Positions 1-8,975 of a DNA stretch of 64,000 nt are shown here, in pieces. The stretch covers positions 4,278,001 to 4,342,000 of the forward strand of contig NZ_CP123584.1 in NCBI RefSeq assembly GCF_045277565.1. Direction: 5' to 3'. Under the pieces are notes generated by a model. It was not told where the DNA came from. It saw only the letters and a program-made list of their open reading frames with translations, and made no database searches. This stretch comes from Aliisedimentitalea scapharcae (GTDB taxonomy: Bacteria > Pseudomonadota > Alphaproteobacteria > Rhodobacterales > Rhodobacteraceae). The number at the start of each line of letters is the position of its first letter. The stretch's first letter is position 1. A program made the translations under genes and the position numbers.

Positions 1-30
1 GGGGCAACGCCCCCTGTTCGTTACTGTCGC

Positions 31-489
31 TCAGGCAACGTTGGCAAAGGTCTGTTTCAGAATCACAGCCAAGGCATCCGCATCTGATTTGGCAAAAGCG
101 CCCGGCTGGTCACTGTCGATGTCCAGAACCCCCAACAGCCGCCCCGCTCCGTTCCAAACTGGCAATACCAATTCCGACCGGGTAGAGCTGGCACAGGCGA
201 TATGGCCGGGAAAAGCGTCGACATCCGCAACCAACTGCACTGTGCCTGTGCGCGCAGCGGCCCCGCAGACCCCACGCGCAAAGGGGATTTTCAGGCATCC
301 ATGCCCACCCTGATAGGGGCCGATCTTCAGCATGTCGGGTTCAGTGACGCGGTAAAACCCGGTCCAATCGAACCGATCATCGCTGTGATGCAACTCGCAT
401 ACCACAGTCGCCATCAGCGCAACCTCGTCGGTCTCCCCCTCGCACAAGGACGCGATGATTTTGGTCAAGGAGGTGTAATCTACGGTCAT
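31..489 (-). CDS. msrC: Free methionine-(R)-sulfoxide reductase, GAF domain (fRMsr)
   Basis: A 152-residue single GAF-domain protein that should reduce free methionine-R-sulfoxide in the cytoplasm. Three cysteines lie at 65, 75 and 99. The 10- and 24-residue spacing between them equals that of the catalytic/resolving cysteines of the E. coli and yeast fRMsr enzymes, and they sit in the family context (GPYQGGHGC, RGVCG, FPGHIAC). An AAGGGAA ribosome site precedes the ATG. The gene follows the thiolase gene on the same strand. The usual database label is only 'GAF domain-containing protein'; the cysteine spacing makes the enzyme assignment quite firm. Confidence 0.88.
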   Translation of the reverse strand: MTVDYTSLTKIIASLCEGETDEVALMATVVCELHHSDDRFDWTGFYRVTEPDMLKIGPYQGGHGCLKIPFARGVCGAAARTGTVQLVADVDAFPGHIACASSTRSELVLPVWNGAGRLLGVLDIDSDQPGAFAKSDADALAVILKQTFANVA

Positions 490-512
490 GACTGTTCCCT
501 TGAGGCAGAAAT

Positions 513-532
513 AAGGGGCCGTCTGCCCCCTT
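513..532 (-). terminator. Hairpin between thiolase and fRMsr genes
   Basis: On the minus strand a GGGGC/GCCCC-type stem with AAGG/CCTT flanks is followed by ATTTCT. It lies just downstream of the thiolase stop and upstream of the fRMsr start. A second C/G-rich stem lies next to it at about 539-562. The U-tract is poor, so termination may be partial. Confidence 0.35.
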
Positions 533-590
533 GATGATCCTCCGGGGGCAATTCACCCCCGAAGATACTGGTTGCAAGAGGAAGGTCGGA

Positions 591-1763
591 TCAGACCCGT
601 TCGATTGCGATCGCTGTGCCTTCACCGCCACCGATACAAATCGCGGCAACACCACGTTTCAGGCCACGTTTTTCCAGCGCATTCAGCAAGGTTACCATGA
701 TCCGCGCACCCGAAGCCCCAATTGGATGGCCCAACGCGCAAGCACCACCATTTACGTTGACCTTGTCGCGCGAGATGCCCATTTCATGCATGAAGGCCAT
801 TGGGACAACTGCAAAGGCTTCGTTAACTTCCCACAGATCCACATCTTCGACGGACCACCCCAGACGATCCAGCAGCTTTTTCGCCGCCGGGACCGGGGCC
901 GTCGTGAACCAACCCGGTGCCTGAGCGTGGCTTGCGTGCCCCAGAACCCGCGCGCGGACTGTCAGCCCCTGCGCCTCGGCTGCGTCGGCCGATGCCAACA
1001 CCAGGGCCGCAGCACCATCGGAAATCGAAGACGCATTGGCCGCTGTCACGGTACCGTCCTTACGAAAGGCGGGTTTCAGGGTTGGAATCTTGTCGGGCCG
1101 GGCGCTTTGCGGTTGCTCGTCAGTGTCGGTTGTCACATCACCCTTGCGGGTCTTGACGGTAACCGCCGCAATCTCACCTTCAAAAGCGCCGGTTTTCTGG
1201 GCGTCCAGCGCGTTGGACAAGGATTTCAGCGCATACTCATCCTGGGCTTCGCGTGTAAACTGGTAATGTTCCGCGCAATCTTCCGCAAAGGTGCCCATCA
1301 GGCGGCCTTTGTCATAGGCATCTTCGAGCCCGTCCAGAAACATGTGATCAACCACTTGCCCGTGACCGATCCGTGCACCATTGCGCATCTTGGGCAGGAT
1401 ATAGGGTGCGTTGGTCATGCTTTCCATGCCCCCCGCGATCATCGTATCGGCGTGACCCAAAGCAATCTGGTCAAAGGCCATCATCGCCGCCTTCATCCCT
1501 GAACCACACATCTTGTTCAGTGTCGTGGCCGGAACGTCCTCGCCCAGGCCACCGGCAAAACCGGCCTGGCGTGCGGGCGCCTGTCCCAACCCTGCGGGCA
1601 ACACACAGCCCATCAGAACTTCGTCCACGGTTTCGGTCTTTGCGTTCTCCAGCGCGGCCTTGATTGCGGTGCCGCCCAAATCGGCAGCGGTCACACCATC
1701 ATACATGCCCTGAAATCCACCCATGGGCGTCCGGGCTGCACCTGCGATGACGACTTCTTTCAT
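591..1763 (-). CDS. phaA: Acetyl-CoA acetyltransferase (thiolase II)
   Basis: A 390-residue biosynthetic/degradative thiolase that condenses or cleaves acetoacetyl-CoA (acetyl-CoA + acetyl-CoA). The nucleophilic cysteine is Cys86 in NKMCGSGMKA. The C-terminal half has the conserved GHPIGASGARI histidine motif and the CIGGGEGTA motif carrying the second catalytic cysteine. Length and motifs are standard for the family. No phaB or other polyhydroxybutyrate gene is adjacent, so the pathway (PHB synthesis, ketone-body or fatty-acid metabolism) cannot be fixed from context; atoB would be an equally fair name. It is divergent from the anti-sigma antagonist gene. Confidence 0.92.
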   Translation of the reverse strand: MKEVVIAGAARTPMGGFQGMYDGVTAADLGGTAIKAALENAKTETVDEVLMGCVLPAGLGQAPARQAGFAGGLGEDVPATTLNKMCGSGMKAAMMAFDQIALGHADTMIAGGMESMTNAPYILPKMRNGARIGHGQVVDHMFLDGLEDAYDKGRLMGTFAEDCAEHYQFTREAQDEYALKSLSNALDAQKTGAFEGEIAAVTVKTRKGDVTTDTDEQPQSARPDKIPTLKPAFRKDGTVTAANASSISDGAAALVLASADAAEAQGLTVRARVLGHASHAQAPGWFTTAPVPAAKKLLDRLGWSVEDVDLWEVNEAFAVVPMAFMHEMGISRDKVNVNGGACALGHPIGASGARIMVTLLNALEKRGLKRGVAAICIGGGEGTAIAIERV

Positions 1764-1856
1764 TCTCTTCCCTCCAAAGCTTGGCCATTGAATACCGAAT
1801 GGTAAGAATTGCCGTCTACCCTCATGTCGAAGTTAATATCGCACGGGGAAAGAAAA

Positions 1857-2195
1857 ATGAGCCTTACCAGTACCGTAACGGACAGTGCACGTATTGTCAC
1901 AGTCAACGCAAATCGCATTGATGCGGCGATTGCCATCCAATTCAAGGAAGATATGCGCTCCGAAACCGAAGGCGGGCCAGATCGGGTCATCCTGGATTTG
2001 TCATCGGTGAACTTTATTGATTCCAGCGGTTTGGGCGCGATCGTCGCCGCAATGAAGCAGATGGGCCAGGGGCGAAACCTGGATTTGGCCGGCCTGACCC
2101 CCACTGTCGACAAGGTTTTTCGCCTGACTCGAATGGACACGGTGTTTAACCTGTTTCCGTCTCTGGACGACGCCAAGGCGGCCAACACCGAATAA
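1857..2195 (+). CDS. STAS-domain anti-sigma factor antagonist
   Basis: A 112-residue SpoIIAA/RsbV-like protein made only of a STAS domain. The phosphorylation segment NFIDSSGLGAIV places the likely phosphoserine at Ser57. By family knowledge, the unphosphorylated form binds a partner kinase and frees that kinase's target. I chose the ATG at 1857, preceded by GGGGAAAG, over an in-frame ATG 48 bases upstream that has no ribosome site. The kinase gene follows 26 bases later, so the two form a partner-switching pair. No PP2C phosphatase or sigma factor is nearby. Confidence 0.85.
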   Translation: MSLTSTVTDSARIVTVNANRIDAAIAIQFKEDMRSETEGGPDRVILDLSSVNFIDSSGLGAIVAAMKQMGQGRNLDLAGLTPTVDKVFRLTRMDTVFNLFPSLDDAKAANTE

Positions 2196-2221
2196 CCCCC
2201 GAATCCGACATCAGCCGAGCT

Positions 2222-2668
2222 ATGAGTGCAGTAAATATGGCGGAAACTTTCAAACACTCTTTTCGGGCGACCGAATTGGACGCCCGAGACGGAATGGAAT
2301 TCATCGTTGCCAGGTTACGGCAAACAGGTGCAACCGAGGATTGGACTGGCACTGTTCAGATCGCCTTGGCCGAAGCGGTGAATAACATCGTTGAACATGC
2401 GTATGTTGATATGCCTCGGGGCAATATCGAGATCGCATGTGAAATGAAGGAGACCGGGTTAACAATGCGAATAACAGATTCCGGGAGCGCATTTGGCACG
2501 GACGAACTGCCACCTGGCAACCCTGTCGATCTTAATGTCGGGTTTGGCGATCTTCCTGAAGGTGGGTTTGGGTGGTTCTTGCTCCGCACGTTGACCCAGT
2601 CGATCAGCTATGACCGCAAAGGCGACAACAATATCCTGACACTTGCATTTGATGCCGAAGCGAGCTGA
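2222..2668 (+). CDS. RsbW/SpoIIAB-like serine kinase (anti-sigma factor)
   Basis: A 148-residue GHKL-fold protein consisting of one HATPase domain. Visible ATP-binding boxes are EAVNN at 51-55 (N box), DSG at 86-88 (G1) and GGFG at 114-117 (G2). Such proteins bind and inhibit a sigma factor or other partner and phosphorylate the cognate STAS protein, here encoded just upstream. An alternative start at 2237 would remove five residues. What it controls is unknown; in many proteobacteria such pairs govern targets other than sigma factors, for example diguanylate cyclases or motility. Confidence 0.84.
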   Translation: MSAVNMAETFKHSFRATELDARDGMEFIVARLRQTGATEDWTGTVQIALAEAVNNIVEHAYVDMPRGNIEIACEMKETGLTMRITDSGSAFGTDELPPGNPVDLNVGFGDLPEGGFGWFLLRTLTQSISYDRKGDNNILTLAFDAEAS

Positions 2669-3289
2669 TTGGCTCCCCGCAACAATTGCCTCCTTCAGAT
2701 ACGTCTAATCCTGCCCCAAAAGTAACCGGTTCGCCTTTGGCATACCTTGCCCGGGCGGAGTGCCTGTGTTGGGTTAGAATGTATCCTGATGTGCAACGTG
2801 ACACAAAACTGCCCCAATCCGAGCAAACTGAGGCCCGAAAGCAAGGACATATATGTCTTGTAGCTGCACAAAGCTTCCCTCGGTGCTGCGGTTCATAGCC
2901 CCCACCCAGTTCGTGGCACCGAGGATTTCTCCCAACATTCAAACATTTCCATTTTGACATCGCATGATGGTCAAAGTCTCCTGGATATCATCAGGACTCG
3001 GCTGTTATGTGAGGAAGCTCCGACAGTCAGCCCAAAACACTGCGGACAGCGGACACACGGCAGTCAAGATTCACACTGGTTGTTGTTGGGACTCGGGCGT
3101 TGCAGTCTTTGACAGATGCGCACACGGGCTTGTGTGCCGACACTTCAGGCCCCGGGTCAGACCGTCAGCCGTCTCCAGCCACACCACAGAAGGTCATAAA
3201 ACTGCTGTTCACCAGATCGCTTGAACGGGCAGGGACACGCAATGCACACCACTAGCCACATGCCCGTGTCGGCCTCGCCTTGGCGACAT
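2669..3289. other. Gene-free gap after the anti-sigma pair
   Basis: About 620 bases without a convincing gene. Short open frames on both strands lack a ribosome site and resemble no family I know. The one structural feature I see is an inverted repeat, CCTCGGTGC at 2878-2886 and GCACCGAGG at 2916-2924, which would form a 9-bp stem with a 29-base loop. No tRNA or known riboswitch pattern was recognised. Confidence 0.5.
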
Positions 3290-3616
3290 TCAGTTCAAGT
3301 GAAAATGAAGCGGATAGGTTCCGTCCGAAAACGGCCCAAACATGTCAGGGATATCCGGGTGATCCACAGGCTCTCCCGAATAGTCTGCCACCAGATTCTG
3401 CTCGGAAACATAAGCCACATAATAGCTTTGGTCATTTTCGGCCAATAGATGATAGAACGGCTGTTCCTTGATTGGACGGCTGTCTTCGGGAATCGCCTGA
3501 TACCATTCTTCGGTGTTGGAAAATTCCGGATCCACATCGAAAACCACACCACGGAACGGGTGTTTCTTGTGGCGAACCACTTGTCCCAGATGATATTTTG
3601 CGCGCGTTCTCAGCAT
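3290..3616 (-). CDS. hspQ: Heat shock protein HspQ (YccV-like, hemimethylated-DNA-binding domain)
   Basis: About 108 residues from the chosen ATG at 3616 (AGGGG lies upstream; two earlier in-frame ATGs would add 8 or 19 residues not typical of the family). The YccV-like fold is recognisable from KYHLGQVVRHKKHPFRGVVFD and from the C-terminal run YPLHFHLN. In enterobacteria HspQ stimulates Lon-mediated degradation and was earlier described as binding hemimethylated oriC DNA; in alphaproteobacteria its role is inferred. It is transcribed divergently from the AEC transporter. Confidence 0.85.
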   Translation of the reverse strand: MLRTRAKYHLGQVVRHKKHPFRGVVFDVDPEFSNTEEWYQAIPEDSRPIKEQPFYHLLAENDQSYYVAYVSEQNLVADYSGEPVDHPDIPDMFGPFSDGTYPLHFHLN

Positions 3617-3700
3617 TGTCTTGCAGCCCCTATTCTTCATTAGTACCCGGTAACCATAAGTTTTGTCCAACACTTGCGCGGTTTTTTGAGGAAACAGACT

Positions 3701-4582
3701 GTGAACCTTGTCTTAACAGTACTTGAAATTGTCGCCCCAGTTTTCCTGTTGGCTGGTATCGGCTTTACTTGGGTAAAGCTGGGATTTGAATACAGATTGC
3801 AATTTGTCACCCGTCTGGCGATGACATTGGCGGTTCCTTGCCTGATCTTCGTCGCTTTGATGCAAACCGAAATTGATCGCGCTGCATTGGGGCGGTTCGC
3901 ATTGGCCGGGCTCGCCGGATACGGCGCCTTGACCGTGGTGTTCATCGTGATCGTCAGAATACTGCGCCTGGAACGGCGAACGTTTCTGTCGCCGCTGATT
4001 TTTAGCAACACCGGGAACCTTGGCCTGCCTTTGTGTCTGTTTGCCTTTGGGACCGAAGGGCTGGGATATGCCATCGTCATGCTGGCGCTGTCAGTTGTCT
4101 ATTCATTTACCTATGGGATCTATCTGGTCGCTGGGCGTGGTTCTGCGCTCAAGATTGTCAAGGAACCGATGGTTTGGGCGACTCTGGCCGGAGCTGTTTT
4201 CCTGTGGCAAGGGTGGGAGACACCCAAATTTCTGACCAATACGATGGATCTGATTGGCCAGATGGCGATTCCACTCATGCTTCTCACTTTGGGTGTCGCG
4301 GTCGCGCGGCTAACGCCGAGCAAGATCATTCAGGCGTTTTGGCTCTCGGCGATGAAAATTGTCGTTTGCGCCCTAATTGGCTGGGGCGTTGGGTGGATGT
4401 TTGATTTAGGACCGACCGCTATGGGGGTTCTGGTACTGGAACTGGCCACACCGGTCGCCGTTACATCCTATCTTCTGGCCGAGAAATATGGAGCGGATGC
4501 CGAATCTGTTGCGGGAATGGTCGTGGTATCGACCCTGATGTCTGTGACCTCGTTGCCAGTATTGTTGGGGCTGCTATTGTAA
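3701..4582 (+). CDS. AEC-family (auxin efflux carrier-like) transporter
   Basis: About 293 residues of mainly hydrophobic sequence arranged as two five-helix halves, typical of bacterial AEC permeases that export or import small organic acids or amino-acid derivatives in the inner membrane. Family cues are NTGNLGLPL in the first half and LELATPVAVTSYLLAEKYG in the second. I place the start at the GTG at 3701, preceded by GAGGAAA; an upstream TTG lacks such a site. Substrate cannot be told from sequence. The transglycosylase gene follows after 66 bases. Confidence 0.82.
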   Translation: MNLVLTVLEIVAPVFLLAGIGFTWVKLGFEYRLQFVTRLAMTLAVPCLIFVALMQTEIDRAALGRFALAGLAGYGALTVVFIVIVRILRLERRTFLSPLIFSNTGNLGLPLCLFAFGTEGLGYAIVMLALSVVYSFTYGIYLVAGRGSALKIVKEPMVWATLAGAVFLWQGWETPKFLTNTMDLIGQMAIPLMLLTLGVAVARLTPSKIIQAFWLSAMKIVVCALIGWGVGWMFDLGPTAMGVLVLELATPVAVTSYLLAEKYGADAESVAGMVVVSTLMSVTSLPVLLGLLL

Positions 4583-4648
4583 CCACCCGCAAATGTGATT
4601 TCATCACCCTGCCAAATAGGTTAACATTGCCAAAAAAGGCAGAGGCAG

Positions 4649-5239
4649 ATGAGCAGAATTATTACCGCCATGTTAGCGGTGTTGCTATTGGCGTCTTGTG
4701 GCGGTGGGTACAAGTCGCCTCCGCGCAACCTGGACAACGCGTGCAGCATCCTGGCTCAGCGTCCGGAATTTCGCAAGGCGTTCAAGTCGACGCAGCGCAA
4801 ATGGGGTGTTCCGGTCCATGTACAAATGTCGATCATCTACCACGAAAGCCGCTTTCGTGCCGACGCCCGCACTCCCTTCCGCTATGTGTTGGGAGTGATT
4901 CCGATGGGGCGGCAAAGCAGCGCCTATGGGTATTCCCAAGCCATCGATGGCACATGGAAACAGTACAAGAATGAAACGGGACGCCGCAGCGCAAAACGGG
5001 ACCGGATCAAGGATGCCGCCGATTTCATTGGCTGGTACGCCACCGAAAGCTACAATCGAAACGGCATTCGGTTAACAGATGCGCGCAACCAATATCTGGC
5101 CTACCACGAAGGTCACACAGGATACGCCCGAGGATCCTACAAATCAAAAAGCTGGCTGTTGCGGATCTCGTCAAATGTCGAAGCCCGCTCGCGTATGTAT
5201 CAAAGTCAGCTGGCCAACTGTCGCAAACTGCGGCTCTGA
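4649..5239 (+). CDS. Lytic transglycosylase-like lipoprotein (SLT domain)
   Basis: 196 residues beginning with a lipoprotein signal peptide; the lipobox LLAS-C puts the acylated cysteine at 17. Residues around 45-160 form an SLT/lysozyme-like fold with the catalytic glutamate in IIYHESRFR (Glu66) and the family's AYGYSQAIDGTW and AYHEGHTGY motifs. It should cleave peptidoglycan from the periplasmic face of a membrane. It is convergent with lolA. A hairpin (GGCGAGGG/CCCTCGCC, 5257-5278) without a U-tract lies between the two stops. Confidence 0.85.
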   Translation: MSRIITAMLAVLLLASCGGGYKSPPRNLDNACSILAQRPEFRKAFKSTQRKWGVPVHVQMSIIYHESRFRADARTPFRYVLGVIPMGRQSSAYGYSQAIDGTWKQYKNETGRRSAKRDRIKDAADFIGWYATESYNRNGIRLTDARNQYLAYHEGHTGYARGSYKSKSWLLRISSNVEARSRMYQSQLANCRKLRL

Positions 5240-5282
5240 TCCATAACAGCTGCACCGGCGAGGGAGAACACCCTCGCCACGC

Positions 5283-5873
5283 TCAGCGATTTCTTGTACC
5301 CGCCCCCGGGGTAAACAAACTCGAACTTAGGCTGACACCGGTGGCCAGGTCCCCCAGGATGACAGTTGTCTGCCCCCCTGCCCCATCATGAATGACCCAC
5401 TTGCGCAGCTCGACAGGGTTATCGGTGAACATCATTTCGATGCTTCCGTATTCAGGGTTCTTAGGGTCCTGCGCCCGCACCACTGTCACTGTGCCGTCAA
5501 ATCCATGCCCGACCACCATATTGGCGCGCCCCAGATCAACATGGCGGTCCAGGATCACTGACAAAGGTGTCCGCCTAAGCGGATATGTTTCCGGTGGCTG
5601 GTTGGATTTGGGGTCGTGTATCACCACAGCCCCACCCCCGGCGATCACCGTGCCACCATTGGGTGGGTTATATTCAAACCGAGCACGGCCCGGACGATGC
5701 AGATATAGCTGCCCGGTTGCCAGGGACCCGTCGTCGCTGATCTGGGTGAACTTGGCTTTGGCCGTGGATAAATCGTTCAGATAGGCCGAAACCTGGTTCA
5801 GCGACAATCGTTCTGCCGCCCAGGCAGCAGGCGCTGCGGCGGACAACATCAGGGCAAGTGCAAATTGTTTCAT
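5283..5873 (-). CDS. lolA: LolA-family outer-membrane lipoprotein carrier
   Basis: 196 residues with a cleavable Sec signal (hydrophobic stretch then AAPAAWA-A, cleavage near residue 19). The mature part has the LolA look: an early helix (LSLNQVSAYLNDLSTAKAKF), then the strand FEYNPPNGGTVIAGG and the IHDPKSNQ segment. It should chaperone lipoproteins across the periplasm from LolCDE to the outer membrane. The gene follows ftsK by 43 bases on the same strand; this ftsK-lolA pairing is common in alphaproteobacteria. Confidence 0.9.
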   Translation of the reverse strand: MKQFALALMLSAAAPAAWAAERLSLNQVSAYLNDLSTAKAKFTQISDDGSLATGQLYLHRPGRARFEYNPPNGGTVIAGGGAVVIHDPKSNQPPETYPLRRTPLSVILDRHVDLGRANMVVGHGFDGTVTVVRAQDPKNPEYGSIEMMFTDNPVELRKWVIHDGAGGQTTVILGDLATGVSLSSSLFTPGAGTRNR

Positions 5874-5916
5874 ACCTGCCTACATAAGCCCTGATGCGCT
5901 GTTGTGAAGATGTCGA

Positions 5917-8898
5917 TCACTGTTGTTCCGGCACCAGAATTTCCCGTTTCCCGACGTGATTTGCTGGAGAAACAAGACCTTCGTCTTCCATCTGCTCGAC
6001 CAGCCTCGCGGCTTTGTTATACCCAATGGCAAGTTTCCGCTGGATGTAGGAGGTCGAACATTTGCGATCCTTGATGACGATCTGCACAGCGGTGTCGTAC
6101 AGAGCATCTTCGCCATCGGTATTGCCACCAGTCGACAGGCCCAGAACCGCGTCGATATTGTCGGCTTTGTCTTCGTCTGGTCCTTCGAGAACATTGCTCA
6201 TGTACTCTGGTGGGCCAAAGGCTTTGAGATGATTGACGATCTCCTCGACCTCTTCGTCCGACACGAACGGGCCGTGACAGCGGGTGATCTTGGCCCCACC
6301 AGCCATATAAAGCATGTCGCCCATGCCCAATAGCTGTTCGGCACCCATTTCACCCAGAATGGTACGGCTGTCGATCTTGGACGTGACCTGGAACGAGATC
6401 CGGGTCGGGAAGTTCGCCTTGATCGTGCCGGTAATCACATCCACTGAGGGACGCTGTGTCGCCATGATCAGATGGATGCCTGATGCCCGCGCCATCTGTG
6501 CCAGACGCTGGATACAGGCTTCGATTTCTTTGCCGGCAACCATCATCAGGTCGGCCATCTCATCGACGATCACGACAATAAAGGGCATCGCCTCGGGTGC
6601 AAACTCTTCGGTTTCGAACACTGGTTCGCCGGTTTCGTCATCAAATCCGGTCTGGACAGTTCGGCTGAACATTTCCCCCTTGCTCAACGCCTCGCGAACG
6701 CGCCCATTGTAGCCTTCGATATTGCGCACACCCATCTTGGACATCTTGCGATACCGGTCTTCCATCTCGCCGACGGTCCACTTTAGCGCAACAACCGCCT
6801 TTTTGGGGTCAGTCACAACCGGAGACAGCAGATGCGGGATGCCGTCATAGACGGACAATTCCAGCATTTTGGGGTCGATCATGATCAAACGGCACTGTTC
6901 CGGCGTCAGCTTGTACAGCAACGACAAGATCATGGTGTTGATCGCCACCGACTTGCCGGACCCCGTGGTCCCCGCGATCAGCAGGTGGGGCATCTTGGCC
7001 AGATTGGCGACAACGGAATCACCGCCAATATCCTTGCCCAGCGCCAACGGTAGGCTCATGTTGCTATCGCCAAAGTCACGGGATGCCAGGATTTCGCGCA
7101 GCACAACCTTTTCGCGGTTCTCATTGGGCAATTCGATCCCAATGACCGAGCGACCCGGAACCGTCGACACACGTGCCGACAATGCCGACATCGATCGCGC
7201 AATGTCATCGGCCAAACCGATAACACGAGACGCCTTGAGACCCGGCGCGGGTTCCAGTTCGTACATGGTCACAACTGGACCTGGCCGGACACTGACGATC
7301 TCGCCCTTGACGCCGTAATCGTCCAAAACATGTTCCAGCATCCGTGCATTTTCTTCCAACGCTTCATCGCTCAGGTGATGGCGCTGAATGCTGGTCGGGC
7401 TGGTCAACAGGCTAAGCGGTGGCAGTTCAAATTCGACATCCTTGTCTTCGAACGCCAATTTGGGCTCGGCTTCGGCCTTGGCCCGGCGCGACGGAGCCGG
7501 CTGTTTGCGCGTCGGCTGTTCCACAACGGCCTTGCGCGGTGTAGCGACGGGAATACGCGGTTGAACAGGAGTGGGCTGCTCCAGTGGCAAAGGGTCAACA
7601 GCGACCGGGGCTGCGTCAAAACTGTCGACTGCATAAGCTCCCTGATCCATGGTCTCCGGTTCAAAGCTGGCATGGGTTTCTGCTATGACAGGCGTCTCGA
7701 CCGGTTGCTGTTGTGGCTGAGGTTGCGACCCGGCCGCAAACATCGGCGGCTCAGGCGGCAAATGTGCCTGTTGCACCGTGACCGGAGGTTCGGGTGGCAG
7801 GTCAGCCTGACGGGGAGCAGGGTTCAGCAACAATGGATCCGGACCACGTCCGCGGCCCTTGGTCAAGGGGCGGTTCGGATCCGGCTCCGGAGGTAGGTGC
7901 TCTTGTTGGCGCGATCGTACAACGCTGGCAATCTTGGCCCGAATCCGGTCGTCTCCGGGCAACATCTCGACATCCGCCACAGCCATAGGTTCAACCAGCT
8001 CGGGTTCCGGCATGACTTCGGGGGCCGGATCGGCCCTGCGGATCAAACCGGGCATCCGCTTGAGAAATCCGCCGCGTTCTGCTGGCATCGGTTCTTCTTG
8101 CAGGTCAGGCACCTGCGCAGGCTCTTCGAACAGGATCGGATCGGGCTCTGCAAATCCAGTATCCTCGGTCATGGCCTGTTTTCGTGTGACGACACGCTCC
8201 GCCCGTTTGGCCCGGTAACTTTGGGCGGCTTGCACGCCCGTTACGGCCCCACGCCCCACCAGGGTCAACAGGCTGCCATAGGCCATGATCACGCCAACAA
8301 TCAGGAACCGCGCCACCCGTTTCAGTTCGGGACGGGTAAATCCCAACACGTAAGTACCCAGCGCAATCATGCCCAGCGCCATAACCAACGACATCAGTTT
8401 GACCGCGAAATGCGACCCAATCGGCAACAGGGTCAACAATGCCCCCATGACCGTATCGCCGAACAACCCACCCAGACCAAAGCTGTGTGTCGCACGCCAG
8501 CTGTCACCAGGTAGCAGAGTGGCCGCGTAGATCGAACAAACGACCACAACGATGGGTGCAAAAATCAGGCGCGCAACCGCACGCTCTTCGCCCCAATGTA
8601 GAGCAAACCGCGCTCCCCAGACAATCAGGATCAATGCAATTGCCCAACTGCCCCAGCCGACGATCATGAACATCGGCGCGGCAATTGCTGCACCAATTGA
8701 CCCCATCCAGTTCTGCACTGGCGCATCGGTCGAAACGATCCAGTTGGGATCTTCCGGTGTGTAGGATCCAACCATCGCAGCCGTTGCCAGCCCCAACAGG
8801 ATCAAACAGATCCCGACCAGTTCCTTGCCGCGTCTTTCGATCGCGGCCTGCATGTTGCTGTCCAACAACGGATCTCGGCTGCGTGTCTGAAATGCCAT
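5917..8898 (-). CDS. ftsK: DNA translocase FtsK
   Basis: 993 residues. About the first 210 hold four membrane-spanning helices (divisome anchoring). A long proline/glutamate-rich linker runs to about residue 490. The RecA-like motor follows, with Walker A GTTGSGKS near residue 645 and Walker B as IVVIVDEMADLMM. The C-terminal ~65 residues are the gamma winged helix (SYIQRKLAIGYNKAARLVEQM) that reads KOPS and contacts XerD. It pumps DNA at the septum for chromosome dimer resolution. Upstream, 77 bases separate it from the aminotransferase gene on the same strand. Confidence 0.97.
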   Translation of the reverse strand: MAFQTRSRDPLLDSNMQAAIERRGKELVGICLILLGLATAAMVGSYTPEDPNWIVSTDAPVQNWMGSIGAAIAAPMFMIVGWGSWAIALILIVWGARFALHWGEERAVARLIFAPIVVVVCSIYAATLLPGDSWRATHSFGLGGLFGDTVMGALLTLLPIGSHFAVKLMSLVMALGMIALGTYVLGFTRPELKRVARFLIVGVIMAYGSLLTLVGRGAVTGVQAAQSYRAKRAERVVTRKQAMTEDTGFAEPDPILFEEPAQVPDLQEEPMPAERGGFLKRMPGLIRRADPAPEVMPEPELVEPMAVADVEMLPGDDRIRAKIASVVRSRQQEHLPPEPDPNRPLTKGRGRGPDPLLLNPAPRQADLPPEPPVTVQQAHLPPEPPMFAAGSQPQPQQQPVETPVIAETHASFEPETMDQGAYAVDSFDAAPVAVDPLPLEQPTPVQPRIPVATPRKAVVEQPTRKQPAPSRRAKAEAEPKLAFEDKDVEFELPPLSLLTSPTSIQRHHLSDEALEENARMLEHVLDDYGVKGEIVSVRPGPVVTMYELEPAPGLKASRVIGLADDIARSMSALSARVSTVPGRSVIGIELPNENREKVVLREILASRDFGDSNMSLPLALGKDIGGDSVVANLAKMPHLLIAGTTGSGKSVAINTMILSLLYKLTPEQCRLIMIDPKMLELSVYDGIPHLLSPVVTDPKKAVVALKWTVGEMEDRYRKMSKMGVRNIEGYNGRVREALSKGEMFSRTVQTGFDDETGEPVFETEEFAPEAMPFIVVIVDEMADLMMVAGKEIEACIQRLAQMARASGIHLIMATQRPSVDVITGTIKANFPTRISFQVTSKIDSRTILGEMGAEQLLGMGDMLYMAGGAKITRCHGPFVSDEEVEEIVNHLKAFGPPEYMSNVLEGPDEDKADNIDAVLGLSTGGNTDGEDALYDTAVQIVIKDRKCSTSYIQRKLAIGYNKAARLVEQMEDEGLVSPANHVGKREILVPEQQ

Positions 8899-8975
8899 GC
8901 CTACCCTCGGTTTTTATCTTGTTGCGTGGCTTGCCCGGTGGGTTACTCCCGACCAGGGGCCACGTTCGTTATGCG

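Noticed and set aside
531..1502. 323-residue plus-strand frame over the thiolase
   Set aside because: Shadow of a thiolase with intact active-site motifs.
2604..3224. Short frames in the gap after the anti-sigma pair
   Set aside because: No ribosome site, no domain and poor codon pattern; listed only as gap.
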